Assembly (NCBI RefSeq): GCF_004362215.1
Contig: NZ_SNWR01000002.1
Location: forward strand, 992,001 to 1,056,000
Source: Paractinoplanes brasiliensis
Lineage (GTDB): Bacteria; Actinomycetota; Actinomycetes; Mycobacteriales; Micromonosporaceae
DNA length: 64,000 nucleotides
Reading direction: 5' to 3'
Made by a program: the position numbers and the translations under genes. Positions 9,742 through 17,168 of the stretch are shown here, one piece after another. The notes under the pieces are model-generated. The model was given only the letters and a program-made list of their open reading frames with translations. It had not been told where the DNA came from and did not search any database. Every line of letters begins with the position of its first letter. Within the stretch, counting starts at the first letter, position 1.

Positions 9742-10469
9742 GCATCGTTCGCCCGTACGGGGACACCACCGGCGACGGCATGGTGCAGCTCTCGTTCACC
9801 CTGCCCCTGCCGCACGACAAGCGGGCCGAGGGCGCCGCGATCCAGCTGGCCAACAAGATGGGCATGGACCCCGCGCTGCTCGTGCACGCCAAGCCGATGG
9901 GCGGCCTGACGTTCTTCGTCGTCTACGGACGCGTCAACCATCTCGTCGACACCGACAAGGTGCAGGTCGTCGAGCGGGACTATCCGCTGCTGAGCGCCAA
10001 GGAGGTCAACGCCGTCATCAAGCGGCGGCTGCGGCGGCGGCTCAACGTGGTCGGGGCGTGCATCGGCACCGACGCGCACACCGTCGGCATCGATGCGATC
10101 CTCAACCTCAAGGGCATCGCGGGGGAGAAGGGCCTGGAGTCCTACACCGAGTTGTCGGTGACCAACATGGGCGCCCAGGTCTCCGTGCCGGATCTGGTCG
10201 AGACCGCCCGGGAACGCAAGGCCGACGCCGTGCTGGTCTCCCAGGTCGTCACCCAGCGCGACGCGCACCTGCAGAACACCCGGGCCATGTCGGCCGCCTT
10301 CCGGGAGGCTCTGCCGGCCGGGAAACGTCCGCTTCTGATCGTCGGCGGCCCCCGTTTCGACGAGCTGATGGCGGCCGACCTCGGCGTCGACCGGATCTTC
10401 ACCCGCGGCACCACCCCGCGGGAAGTCGCCTCGTACCTCGTTCACGCACTCGCTGGGAGCCCGTCTTGA
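9738..10469 (+). CDS. kamE: Lysine 5,6-aminomutase beta subunit (cobalamin-binding)
   Basis: The 243-residue partner of KamD has an N-terminal dimerisation domain and a Rossmann-like B12 domain. The base-off/His-on motif DxHxxG is DAHTVG, with His114 as the lower cobalt ligand. Lys125 in ILNLKG lies 11 residues later, the same spacing as the cobalt histidine and the PLP-forming lysine (His133/Lys144) in the clostridial enzyme, so both cofactor sites look intact. The C-terminal GGPRFDELMAADLGVDRIF is typical of B12-domain ends. The start codon overlaps the kamD stop (ATGA). Confidence 0.95.
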   Translation: MSIVRPYGDTTGDGMVQLSFTLPLPHDKRAEGAAIQLANKMGMDPALLVHAKPMGGLTFFVVYGRVNHLVDTDKVQVVERDYPLLSAKEVNAVIKRRLRRRLNVVGACIGTDAHTVGIDAILNLKGIAGEKGLESYTELSVTNMGAQVSVPDLVETARERKADAVLVSQVVTQRDAHLQNTRAMSAAFREALPAGKRPLLIVGGPRFDELMAADLGVDRIFTRGTTPREVASYLVHALAGSPS

Positions 10470-10831
10470 TCACTGTTACGCACCGCCGTTATGTCCCGTA
10501 CTCGCACGCGCACTACGCGGGCAACCTGGTCGACGGGGCGTACTCGCTCGGCCTGTTCGGCGACGTCGCGACCGAGGTGTGCATCCGGCTCGACGGCGAC
10601 GAGGGTTTGTTCGCCTCGTACGACGACGTGCAGTTCAAGGCGCCGGTCCAGGCCGGTGACGTGCTCGAGATCGAGGCCACCGTCGTGCGCATGGGCACCC
10701 GCAGCCGCAAGATCGCGTTCGAGTCGCGGGTCGTGTGCCGGGGCACGGGCGGGTCGGCCGCGGCCGTCCTCGACGAGCCCATCGTCGCGGTGACCGCCAC
10801 GGGCACGGTGGTCGTCCCCCCTGCGGCATGA
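10466..10831 (+). CDS. kal: 3-aminobutyryl-CoA ammonia-lyase
   Basis: The 121-residue hotdog-fold protein eliminates ammonia from L-3-aminobutyryl-CoA to give crotonyl-CoA, which can enter beta-oxidation. It shows the Kal pattern THRRYVPYSHAHYAGNLVDG, with the hotdog helix, then EVCIRLDGDEGL and FKAPVQAGDVLEIEA. The length fits characterised Kal (about 126). The start appears to be TTG 10466, overlapping the kamE stop as TTGA; no ATG or GTG is in frame nearby. The order kamD-kamE-kal is that of lysine fermenters. Confidence 0.9.
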   Translation: MITVTHRRYVPYSHAHYAGNLVDGAYSLGLFGDVATEVCIRLDGDEGLFASYDDVQFKAPVQAGDVLEIEATVVRMGTRSRKIAFESRVVCRGTGGSAAAVLDEPIVAVTATGTVVVPPAA

Positions 10832-10886
10832 GCCACTGCACCGCAGCGGGCGGCAGCGGGCGTAGGGCCAGGAGGGCCCGCCGACT

Positions 10887-12149
10887 GTGAACCCAGCCGT
10901 GAAGACTGCTGTGTGCGTGGACGTCGGGTCCACGTACACGAAGGCGGCCCTGGTCGACCTCGGCGGCGGGGAACTGATCCGGCGGGCCGAGGTGCCGACA
11001 ACCTCCGCCACCGATGTGCTGACCGGTCTCGAGCAGGCGGTGGCCGAGGTCGGCGGCGGCGACGAGCTGTACGTGTGCTCGTCGGCCGGCGGCGGTCTGC
11101 GGCTGGCCGTGGTCGGCTACGAGTCGCTGGTCACCGCCGAGGCCGGGCACCGGGTCGGCCTGTCCGCGGGCGCCAGCGTGGTGCACGTGGCGGCGGGGCC
11201 GCTGGACGGTCGCGGGGTAACGGCGCTGCGCGAGTCCCGACCGGATGTGATCCTGCTCGTCGGCGGCACCGACGGCGGGGACGGCGAGGTGCTGCTGCAC
11301 AACGCCCACCGGCTCGCCACCTCCCGGCTGCGGGTGCCCGTGGTGGTGGCGGGCAACGCCGACGTACGTGACGAGGCCGCGGCCCGGCTGGCCGGACGCC
11401 GGGTTCCGGTGACCGTCACGGGCAACGTGCTGCCCCGCATCGGGGTGCTCGATCCCGCCCCGGCGCGGGCCGCTATCCGGTCGGTGTTCCTGCGGCACGT
11501 GATCGGCGGCAAGCGGCTGTCCCGGGGACCCCGGTTCGCGTCGCTGGTGCGGGCGGCCACCCCGGACGCGGTTCTGGCCGGGGTGGAGCTGCTGGCCGAT
11601 CTGACGGGTTACGGGGTGCTGGTCGTGGACGTCGGCGGCGCGACCACCGACGTGTACTCGGCGCTGGTGCCCGACGCCGAGGCCGAGTCGGGGCCGCGCC
11701 GCGACGTGGCGGGCACGCTGTGGCGGTCGCGGACCGTGGAGGGTGACCTCGGCGTCGCTGTCGGTGCCGACGGGACCCGAGCCGCCGCGGCGGCCGAGAA
11801 ATTGGCAGTTCCGTTATCCGGGCGGGTTCCAGGTGACGTTCAGTTAGCCGCGCAGGCGGCGACGGTGGCGTTGCGGCGGCACGCCCGCGGTCACGCGTCC
11901 GCTCCTGGTCAGCCGCGTACGGGCGGGCGCGACCTGCGTGACGTCCGGCTGGTGGTGGGTTCGGGCGGGGTGCTGCGGCACGGCGGCGGCGCGTATGTGC
12001 TGGACGCGGTGCTGTCGGACCATGCCGGCGGCTGGGCGGCGCCGTCCCAGGCCCGTACGGTGATCGACTCGCGGTACGTGCTGGCCGCCGCCGGCATGTT
12101 GTCCATTGATCATCGTGACGTCGCGGCGGCCCTGATGAACAGCCTGTAG
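10887..12149 (+). CDS. MutL-like (glutamate mutase L family) ATPase, likely aminomutase reactivase
   Basis: The 420-residue actin/Hsp70-fold protein begins with the phosphate-1 loop CVDVGSTYTKAAL and has the second nucleotide loop VLVVDVGGATTDVYS near residue 248. Further family segments are LLVGGTDGGDGEVLLHNA and VVVAGNADV. MutL-family proteins accompany B12-dependent aminomutases and are thought to exchange damaged cobalamin, although direct biochemistry is limited. The GTG at 10887 follows AGGAGGG with a rather long 12-base spacer; GTG 10899 is an alternative. It ends the lysine cluster. It should not be confused with the mismatch repair MutL. Confidence 0.88.
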   Translation: MNPAVKTAVCVDVGSTYTKAALVDLGGGELIRRAEVPTTSATDVLTGLEQAVAEVGGGDELYVCSSAGGGLRLAVVGYESLVTAEAGHRVGLSAGASVVHVAAGPLDGRGVTALRESRPDVILLVGGTDGGDGEVLLHNAHRLATSRLRVPVVVAGNADVRDEAAARLAGRRVPVTVTGNVLPRIGVLDPAPARAAIRSVFLRHVIGGKRLSRGPRFASLVRAATPDAVLAGVELLADLTGYGVLVVDVGGATTDVYSALVPDAEAESGPRRDVAGTLWRSRTVEGDLGVAVGADGTRAAAAAEKLAVPLSGRVPGDVQLAAQAATVALRRHARGHASAPGQPRTGGRDLRDVRLVVGSGGVLRHGGGAYVLDAVLSDHAGGWAAPSQARTVIDSRYVLAAAGMLSIDHRDVAAALMNSL

Positions 12150-12674
12150 CCCGAACGGGTGCACCGCGGGACACGCGGACGGCGCGACACGCCCGGAAGC
12201 GGGGGTGGCAGTTGACAGGACTGCGGGGGACAGACGTACCGTCGTCCAAGCCTGAGCACGGCGAGCGGCACAGTTCGTTCCGTTCCTCCGCCCACTGGCC
12301 CGCAGTCCTCGCAGGGGTCGCGCGTTCAGCCAGGTCCAGGGGGTGGGGGTCGGCGGGGCGGCGCGGACAGGTCGCGCCCGCGGTGGGCTCGAGGATCGAA
12401 CGGCGCCAGTAGACAACGGCGTGACCCGCGCAGCCGGCGCGGAGCACGTCGGTCCGAAGGCGATCGCGACATCCGTACGGCCCACCGGCCGTGCCCGGGA
12501 GACGTGGAAGCAAACGAGAGGCGCGGCCCGTCGGGGTCGCGCCTCTCCTGCTGTTCCGACTCGTCCGGCCGTTCGCCCCGCGGGCTGCGAGAATTGTTCT
12601 GCTTTCGATGCGGGCGGTCGCCCGCACTGTCCGGTTGTGGCCATGCGCCGCCAGGTAGCCTCTCGCGGGTGGAA
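12150..12674. other. Intergenic region after the lysine cluster
   Basis: These 525 bp hold no convincing gene. A TTGACA at 12213-12218 could be a -35 box, but no good -10 follows at 17-18 bases. A hairpin with a perfect 10-bp stem, GAGAGGCGCG (12516-12525) and CGCGCCTCTC (12538-12547), is likely the terminator of the upstream operon or an attenuator before lnt. The lnt promoter should lie in the last 120 bp. Confidence 0.6.
12516..12547. terminator. Hairpin between the MutL-like gene and lnt
   Basis: A 10-bp perfect stem with a 12-base loop lies 366 bp after the MutL-like stop and 128 bp before lnt. It is more distant from the upstream stop than most terminators, so a role in the lnt leader is also possible. 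Confidence 0.5.
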
Positions 12675-14285
12675 ATGACGTTGGAGCCCGCCACGCCGCA
12701 GGTCGCGGCGCAGTCCCCGGCCCCCCGCCCGCTGGGCCTGCGCGTGGCGCTGCCGATGGCGGTCCTGGCCGGGCTGGCGCTGCTGGTCGCCCTCCCGCCG
12801 TACGGGTTGTGGTGGCTCGCCCCGGCCGGGGTGGCGCTGTTCGCCGCGGCCGTGCACCGGCGCCGCCTGCGCTCCGGGTTCTGGATCGGCTCGCTGGCCG
12901 GGCTGGTGCTGTTCGTGCCGCTGCTGGTGTGGACCAGCTTCTCGGCCGGCTGGCTGCCCTGGATGCTGCTGTCGTTCGCCCAGGCCGCCTTCATGGGCCT
13001 GATGGGCCTGGCCTTCGCCTGGGTGTCGCCGCTGGTCGACCGGCGGCGGTGGGCCTGGCCGATCGTGGCCGGGCTGCTCTGGGTGGCCATGGAGGCCGGC
13101 CGCTCCCGGGCCCCGTTCGGCGGGTTCCCGTGGGGGCGGCTCGCCTTCAGCCAGGACGACGCACCCGCGCTGCGCCTGGCCGCGTACGGGGGCGCGCCGC
13201 TGGTCACGTTCGCCGTCGCCGCCGCCGGGGGCGCCCTGGTCGCGCTGGCGTGGCGCGCGTGGCGGCCCACGCCCCGCGTCCGGCGCCCGCTCGCCCCGGT
13301 CCTCGGGTTCGCGCTGGCCGCCGCCGCGCTGATCGCCGGGCCGCTGCTGGCCCCGATCACCCAGCCGGGCGGTGAGACCGCGACGATCGCGATCGTGCAG
13401 GGCAACGTGCCCCGGCTCGGTCTGGACTTCAATGCCCAGCGCCGCGCCGTGCTCGACAACCACGTCACCGGCACCGAGAAACTGGCCGCCGAGGTCGCCG
13501 CCGGCCGTCAGAAACAGCCCGACCTGGTGGTCTGGCCCGAGAACTCCAGCGACATCGACCCGATCCGTAACCCCGACGCGGCCGCCGTGATCTCCCGCGC
13601 CGCCGACCTGATCAAGGCGCCGATCCTGGTCGGCACCGTGCTGCGCACCGACAAGCCCGGCGACATCGAGAACGCCGGCATCCTGTGGAACCCGGTGACC
13701 GGCCCCGACCTCGACCAGAAATACGTCAAGCAGCACCCCGTGCCGTTCGCCGAGTACATGCCGCTGCGACCGGTCGCCCGGCTCGTCACCGACAAGGTCG
13801 ACCTGGTGCGCAACATGCTCGCCGGTGACCACCCCGGCATCCTGCGGGCCGGCCCGGTCACCGTCGGCGACGTGATCTGCTTCGAAGTGGCGTACGACGG
13901 CATCGTCCGCGACACTGTGACTTCAGGGGCACAGGTGTTCGCCGTCCAGACGAACAACGCGACCTTCAACGAGGCCGAGGCTCGCCAGCAGCTCGCCATG
14001 GTGCGGCTGCGGGCGGTCGAGCACGGCCGGGAAGCCTTGATGGCGTCCACCGTCGGGGTCTCCGGGTTCGTCGGCACCGACGGCCGCGTCCACGACGCCA
14101 GCGGTTTCAACGTGGCCGCGGTGATGGTGCGTGACATGCGCCTCGGGGCAACGACTACGCTGGCGACTCGTTTGGGCCGTTGGCCCGAGACGGCGATGGT
14201 CGCCCTGGCGGTCGTCGCCCTGGCCGGCGCGCTACCGCTGCGTCGCCGCCGGCGTACCACGAACGACGATGCGGAGGCACGGTGA
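12675..14285 (+). CDS. lnt: Apolipoprotein N-acyltransferase
   Basis: The 536-residue membrane protein transfers an acyl chain to the N-terminal diacylglyceryl-cysteine of lipoproteins. About seven hydrophobic segments are visible: several in the first 190 residues and one near the C-terminus, flanking a periplasmic nitrilase domain. The catalytic triad is present: Glu289 in VVWPENSS, Lys352 in KYVKQHPVPF and Cys402 in GDVICFE. ATG 12675 or GTG 12669 could start translation. The stop overlaps the GTG of the Ppm1 gene. In Mycobacterium tuberculosis the two activities are fused in one polypeptide, and here they are separate but overlapping. Confidence 0.94.
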   Translation: MTLEPATPQVAAQSPAPRPLGLRVALPMAVLAGLALLVALPPYGLWWLAPAGVALFAAAVHRRRLRSGFWIGSLAGLVLFVPLLVWTSFSAGWLPWMLLSFAQAAFMGLMGLAFAWVSPLVDRRRWAWPIVAGLLWVAMEAGRSRAPFGGFPWGRLAFSQDDAPALRLAAYGGAPLVTFAVAAAGGALVALAWRAWRPTPRVRRPLAPVLGFALAAAALIAGPLLAPITQPGGETATIAIVQGNVPRLGLDFNAQRRAVLDNHVTGTEKLAAEVAAGRQKQPDLVVWPENSSDIDPIRNPDAAAVISRAADLIKAPILVGTVLRTDKPGDIENAGILWNPVTGPDLDQKYVKQHPVPFAEYMPLRPVARLVTDKVDLVRNMLAGDHPGILRAGPVTVGDVICFEVAYDGIVRDTVTSGAQVFAVQTNNATFNEAEARQQLAMVRLRAVEHGREALMASTVGVSGFVGTDGRVHDASGFNVAAVMVRDMRLGATTTLATRLGRWPETAMVALAVVALAGALPLRRRRRTTNDDAEAR

Positions 14286-15073
14286 GCGAGTCGGAAGGCG
14301 GCTACCCCGGGGTGGGGCGGGTCCTGGTGGTGATCCCGACCTACAACGAGGCGGACAACATCCGCCTGATCACCGAGCGGGTCCGCCGCGCCGTGCCCGC
14401 GGTCGACATCCTCGTCGCCGACGACAACTCGCCCGACGGCACCGGCCGCATCGCCGACGAGCTGAGCGAGGCCGACGACCACATCTTCGTGCTGCACCGG
14501 GCGGGCAAGGAAGGGCTCGGGGCGGCGTACAAGGCCGGTTTCGCCTGGGCCAAGAACAAGGGCTACGACGCCGTCGTCGAGATGGACGCCGACGGCTCGC
14601 ACGCCCCCGAGGAACTGCCCAAGCTGCTCGACGCGCTGGGCGACACCGACGCCGTGCTGGGCACCCGCTACATCCCCGGCGGCAGCGTGCACAACTGGCC
14701 GGTGCACCGGCTGCTGCTCTCGCGCGGCGGCAACATCTACATCCGGATGGCGCTGCGCATGCCGTTCAAGGACGCGACCGGCGGTTACCGGGCGTACCGG
14801 ATGGCCGTTCTCGACGACATCAACTTCGAGACGGTGGCGTCGACCGGTTACTCGTTCCAGGTCGAACTGGCCTGGCGGGCCTACCGGGCCGGTTTCCGCA
14901 TCGCCGAAGTGCCTATCACGTTCACCGAGCGCGAACACGGCGTGAGCAAGATGAGCGGCAACATTTTCAAGGAACAGCTGCTCAGGGTCACTTTGTGGGG
15001 TGTGCAGGCCCGGCGTGACGCGGTCCGCAAGCGCTTCGGCAAGCGGGCCGCCGAGGGCTCCACCTGGCCGTGA
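14282..15073 (+). CDS. ppm1: Polyprenol-phosphate mannosyltransferase (Ppm1 type)
   Basis: The 263-residue GT2 enzyme transfers mannose from GDP-mannose to polyprenyl phosphate, making the donor used for protein O-mannosylation and lipoglycan synthesis. The N-terminal VVIPTYNEADNI, the DDNSPDGTG metal/nucleotide loop, the EMDADGSH DxD motif and TGGYRAYR are all present, followed by KMSGNIFKEQL. There is no C-terminal membrane domain, as in actinobacterial Ppm1 proteins that work with a partner Lnt-like membrane protein. The GTG overlaps the lnt stop, which supports co-translation. Confidence 0.93.
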   Translation: MSESEGGYPGVGRVLVVIPTYNEADNIRLITERVRRAVPAVDILVADDNSPDGTGRIADELSEADDHIFVLHRAGKEGLGAAYKAGFAWAKNKGYDAVVEMDADGSHAPEELPKLLDALGDTDAVLGTRYIPGGSVHNWPVHRLLLSRGGNIYIRMALRMPFKDATGGYRAYRMAVLDDINFETVASTGYSFQVELAWRAYRAGFRIAEVPITFTEREHGVSKMSGNIFKEQLLRVTLWGVQARRDAVRKRFGKRAAEGSTWP

Positions 15074-15126
15074 AGGTGTCAACCCGTGTCATGCTTGAGG
15101 AGGTCAACCTGACACGGAGGGACCCC

Positions 15127-15654
15127 ATGCGTCGTCGCGGCATCGCCCTGCTGCCCCTGGTTCTGCCCCTGCTGGCGTTCGCCGAGATCGTCGCCTTCAT
15201 CTCGGTGGCCCACGCCATCGGGTTCGGGTGGGCGATCCTGCTCGGCGGCACGGCCAGCATCGCCGGCATGGTGCTGCTGCGCCGTGAGGGCATCAAGGGC
15301 TGGCGCCGTTTCCAGGCCGCCGCCGTCGAGGGCCGCCCGCCCGGCCCGCAGGTGTCGAACTCGCTGGTCGGCCTGCTCGGCGCCCTGCTGCTGACAGTGC
15401 CCGGTTTCGTCACGGCCGTGGCCGGGCTGCTGCTGGTGCTGCCCCCGGGCCGCCAGCTGGCCCGCCGCCAGGTCGAGCGCTACACCGAACGCCGCATGGG
15501 CGGCGCGGTGGCCGGCGACCTGTTCGGCGCCCGGCACGTCCGCGTCGACACCGGCGACCCGGTCGTCATCGACGAGGAACCGGGCCGGCCGTCGCAGCGC
15601 ACCCCCACCGCAGCCATCGAAGGCGAAGTGATCGAGGGCGAAATCCTCCGCTGA
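15127..15654 (+). CDS. fxsA: FxsA family membrane protein
   Basis: The 175-residue protein has the FxsA layout: a first hydrophobic segment (LLPLVLPLLAFAEIVAFISV), a second (GWAILLGGTASIAGMVLL), the cytoplasmic REGIKGWRRFQ stretch, a third and fourth segment around LLGALLLTVPGFVTAVAGLLL, and a polar tail rich in Glu. FxsA is an inner-membrane protein; in E. coli its overproduction relieves F-plasmid exclusion of phage T7, and its general role is unknown. ATG 15127 has GGAGGG 7 bases upstream and is chosen over an earlier in-frame start. The gene ends before a bidirectional terminator. Confidence 0.85.
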   Translation: MRRRGIALLPLVLPLLAFAEIVAFISVAHAIGFGWAILLGGTASIAGMVLLRREGIKGWRRFQAAAVEGRPPGPQVSNSLVGLLGALLLTVPGFVTAVAGLLLVLPPGRQLARRQVERYTERRMGGAVAGDLFGARHVRVDTGDPVVIDEEPGRPSQRTPTAAIEGEVIEGEILR

Positions 15655-15696
15655 CCACGCCGCGCCCTCAGCTTGCGGGTGAGCTTCCGCGGCATG

Positions 15697-15734
15697 CGAA
15701 AAGGCCGCCCCCTCCGTTGGGGGCGGCCTTTTCG
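15697..15734. terminator. Bidirectional terminator between fxsA and rbpA
   Basis: A perfect 16-bp stem, 15697-15712 with 15719-15734, surrounds a six-base loop (TCCGTT). The outer stem ends in AAAA on one side and TTTT on the other, giving a U-run in both directions. It lies between the convergent fxsA and rbpA genes. Confidence 0.92.
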
Positions 15735-15756
15735 CGTTTGCTGCTCTCGGTCCGGG

Positions 15757-16095
15757 TCAGCGACCCCGGCGGGTGCGGACTTCCTGGAGCCGCTCGTTGA
15801 GGATGTCCTCCAGCTCCGAGATCGACCGCCGCTCGAGAAGCATGTCCCAGTGGGTCCGTGGCGGCTTGGCCTTCTTCTGCTCCGGCTCGTTGCCGTCGAC
15901 CAGTCGGGCGACGCTGCCGTCGAACTTGCACTCCCAGGTGGTGGGCACCTCGGCGTCGACGGCGAACGGCACCTCGAACTGGTGACCCTTCACGCACAGG
16001 TACTCTCGGGTCTGCCGGGGCGCCAGCTCGGTGTTGCGGTCGGACTCGTAGCTGACTGCGCCAAGACGGCTGCCGCGCAGCATGCGTTCGCCCAT
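15757..16095 (-). CDS. rbpA: RNA polymerase-binding protein RbpA
   Basis: The 112-residue protein matches RbpA throughout: MGERMLRGSRLGAVSYESDR at the N-terminus, the core with CVKGHQFEVPF and a second Cys in TTWECKF, the basic KKAKPPRTHWDMLLERRS linker, and the sigma-interacting helix SELEDILNERLQ. RbpA binds RNA polymerase and group 1/2 sigma factors, stabilises the open complex, and is nearly universal in actinobacteria. The ATG at 16095 has GAGGGGAAG upstream. A promoter matching the SigR consensus precedes it, as reported for Streptomyces rbpA. Confidence 0.96.
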   Translation of the reverse strand: MGERMLRGSRLGAVSYESDRNTELAPRQTREYLCVKGHQFEVPFAVDAEVPTTWECKFDGSVARLVDGNEPEQKKAKPPRTHWDMLLERRSISELEDILNERLQEVRTRRGR

Positions 16096-16135
16096 GGTGG
16101 CTTCCCCTCGCTCGTGGTGCTGCTCTCGTTGGTGT

Positions 16136-16161
16136 AACGAAAGGGGCGGCCGTCGGATTCC
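16136..16161 (-). promoter_or_regulatory. SigR-type promoter upstream of rbpA
   Basis: On the minus strand GGAAT (16161-16157), exactly 18 bases, then GTT (16138-16136) matches the thiol-stress SigR consensus GGAAT-N18-GTT. The -10 lies 40 bp before the rbpA ATG. Streptomyces rbpA is a known SigR target, so this probably connects rbpA to disulfide stress here as well. Confidence 0.75.
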
Positions 16162-16406
16162 TACGGTCGCCGAGACTCTGTCGCTGCCGTTGTGACGGCA
16201 GTGTTAACGCTACGAGCGTAACCGCCCGTGGCCCTTACCCGGCACCTCGCACCCCCATCGAAGTGGACCTTGGTCCACTTTACGGTTTTTGCGAGTCCTC
16301 CACTTGATGCGATCTCGGTCACTCAGGCGACAAGTCCCACATATCGCCGCCGCATCCGGCTCCGCACCAGGCCTGTTCGTCAGCTGAATGCCCAAACTGA
16401 GCAGAA
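16162..16406. other. Intergenic region upstream of rbpA
   Basis: Beyond the rbpA promoter I see no gene. The first 50 bp contain two TAACG-type elements (16204-16222, GTTAACGCTACGAGCGTAAC, an imperfect inverted repeat) that could be an additional operator for rbpA. The rest shows no codon bias. Confidence 0.4.
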
Positions 16407-16980
16407 TCACACGTCCGACTCGGCCCGCGTGTCGCTCCGTGCGCGTTCGGTGCTCGGGTTGCCCGAGGGTGTGGCTTGCCGCCGTCCCGGTGGGGATGGT
16501 GACCACGGCGTCCGGCGTGACCGTGCCCGCGGCTCGGCCCGCGTGTCGCGTCCGTGCGTGTTCGGTGCTCGGGTTGCCCGACAGAGTGGCTTCTCGCTCT
16601 CGGCCCGCGTGTCACGCCCGTGCATGTTCGGTGCGCCAGTGCCCGGCGGGAGCGGCTTCTCGCCGCCGGGCGCCGGCGACCGGTGATCGCCGGGCGGCGC
16701 GTCGGCCTTGGCCACATTGCGCGCGTCACCGGGCCATGTCGGGTCGAAGCGCCGCATGCAGGCGGTGGTGAGGCGGTCGACGACAACGTCGAGGTCGTTG
16801 GCCTCGGCCGGTTCGAGCAGATACGGGTCGAGCGGCAGGTTTGTCCTCACGCCGGCCCGGGGGTGGAAGGCCGGTCGGGGCGGCGGCCTCGCCGGGCGCG
16901 ACCGGCTGCGGTTTGCCGGCGCCGCCCGTCGTGCACCCGCCGATCGCCGTGATCAGCACGATGAGACGGGCGAAGCGCAC
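16407..16980 (-). pseudogene. Frameshifted lipoprotein gene
   Basis: Translation from GTG 16980, which has a strong GAGGAGGT 6 bases upstream, gives a lipoprotein signal peptide (RFARLIVLITAIGGC, lipobox ending IGGC) and a linker. After the C-run near 16855-16862 the frame no longer continues sensibly. Removing one C joins it to the reading frame LPLDPYLLEPAEANDLDVVV then RLTTACMRRFDPTW, which resembles the N-terminus of secreted actinomycete proteins of unknown function. The downstream part is then composed of the imperfect tandem repeats at 16419-16663 instead of a normal domain. Either the assembly has one extra C or the gene is decaying; the repeat-filled C-terminus favours decay. Confidence 0.6.
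16419..16663. repeat. Three imperfect ~65-bp direct repeats
   Basis: Units begin with CTCGGCCCGCGTGTC at 16419, 16533 and 16599. The second and third are adjacent (66-bp period); the first is separated by about 48 bp of other sequence. Each continues with a GTTCGGTGC core and ends near GTGGCTT or GCGGCTTCTCG. On the minus strand they encode HGRDTRAE-like repeats in the lipoprotein remnant. Confidence 0.75.
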
Positions 16981-17046
16981 CCCGATACCTCCTCGGAGTT
17001 GCCCGTTCCCGCTGCCGTGCGGCTGCCGGATGCCGGCTGGCGTGCG

Positions 17047-17095
17047 GCTGCCGGCTGCCGGCTGCCGGATGCCGGATGCCGGATGCCGGATGCCG
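17047..17095. repeat. Heptanucleotide tandem repeat
   Basis: Seven perfect or near-perfect 7-bp units: three GCTGCCG then four GATGCCG. It lies upstream of the lipoprotein remnant start, between it and the coiled-coil gene. A 7-bp period is not a multiple of three and could vary by slippage. Confidence 0.85.
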
Positions 17096-17168
17096 AGCAA
17101 TGTACCGGGGTCCGGGCGGCGCGGAATCCAACCAGGGGTTGATATGGACGGACGTCCGGGCGTGCCCG

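Noticed and set aside
10887..12149. DNA mismatch repair MutL
   Set aside because: The actin-like ATPase motifs and kam context indicate the glutamate mutase L family, unrelated to mismatch repair MutL.
16419..16663. CRISPR array or insertion sequence ends
   Set aside because: Only three imperfect units, no regular spacers, no transposase or cas gene, and no terminal inverted repeats.
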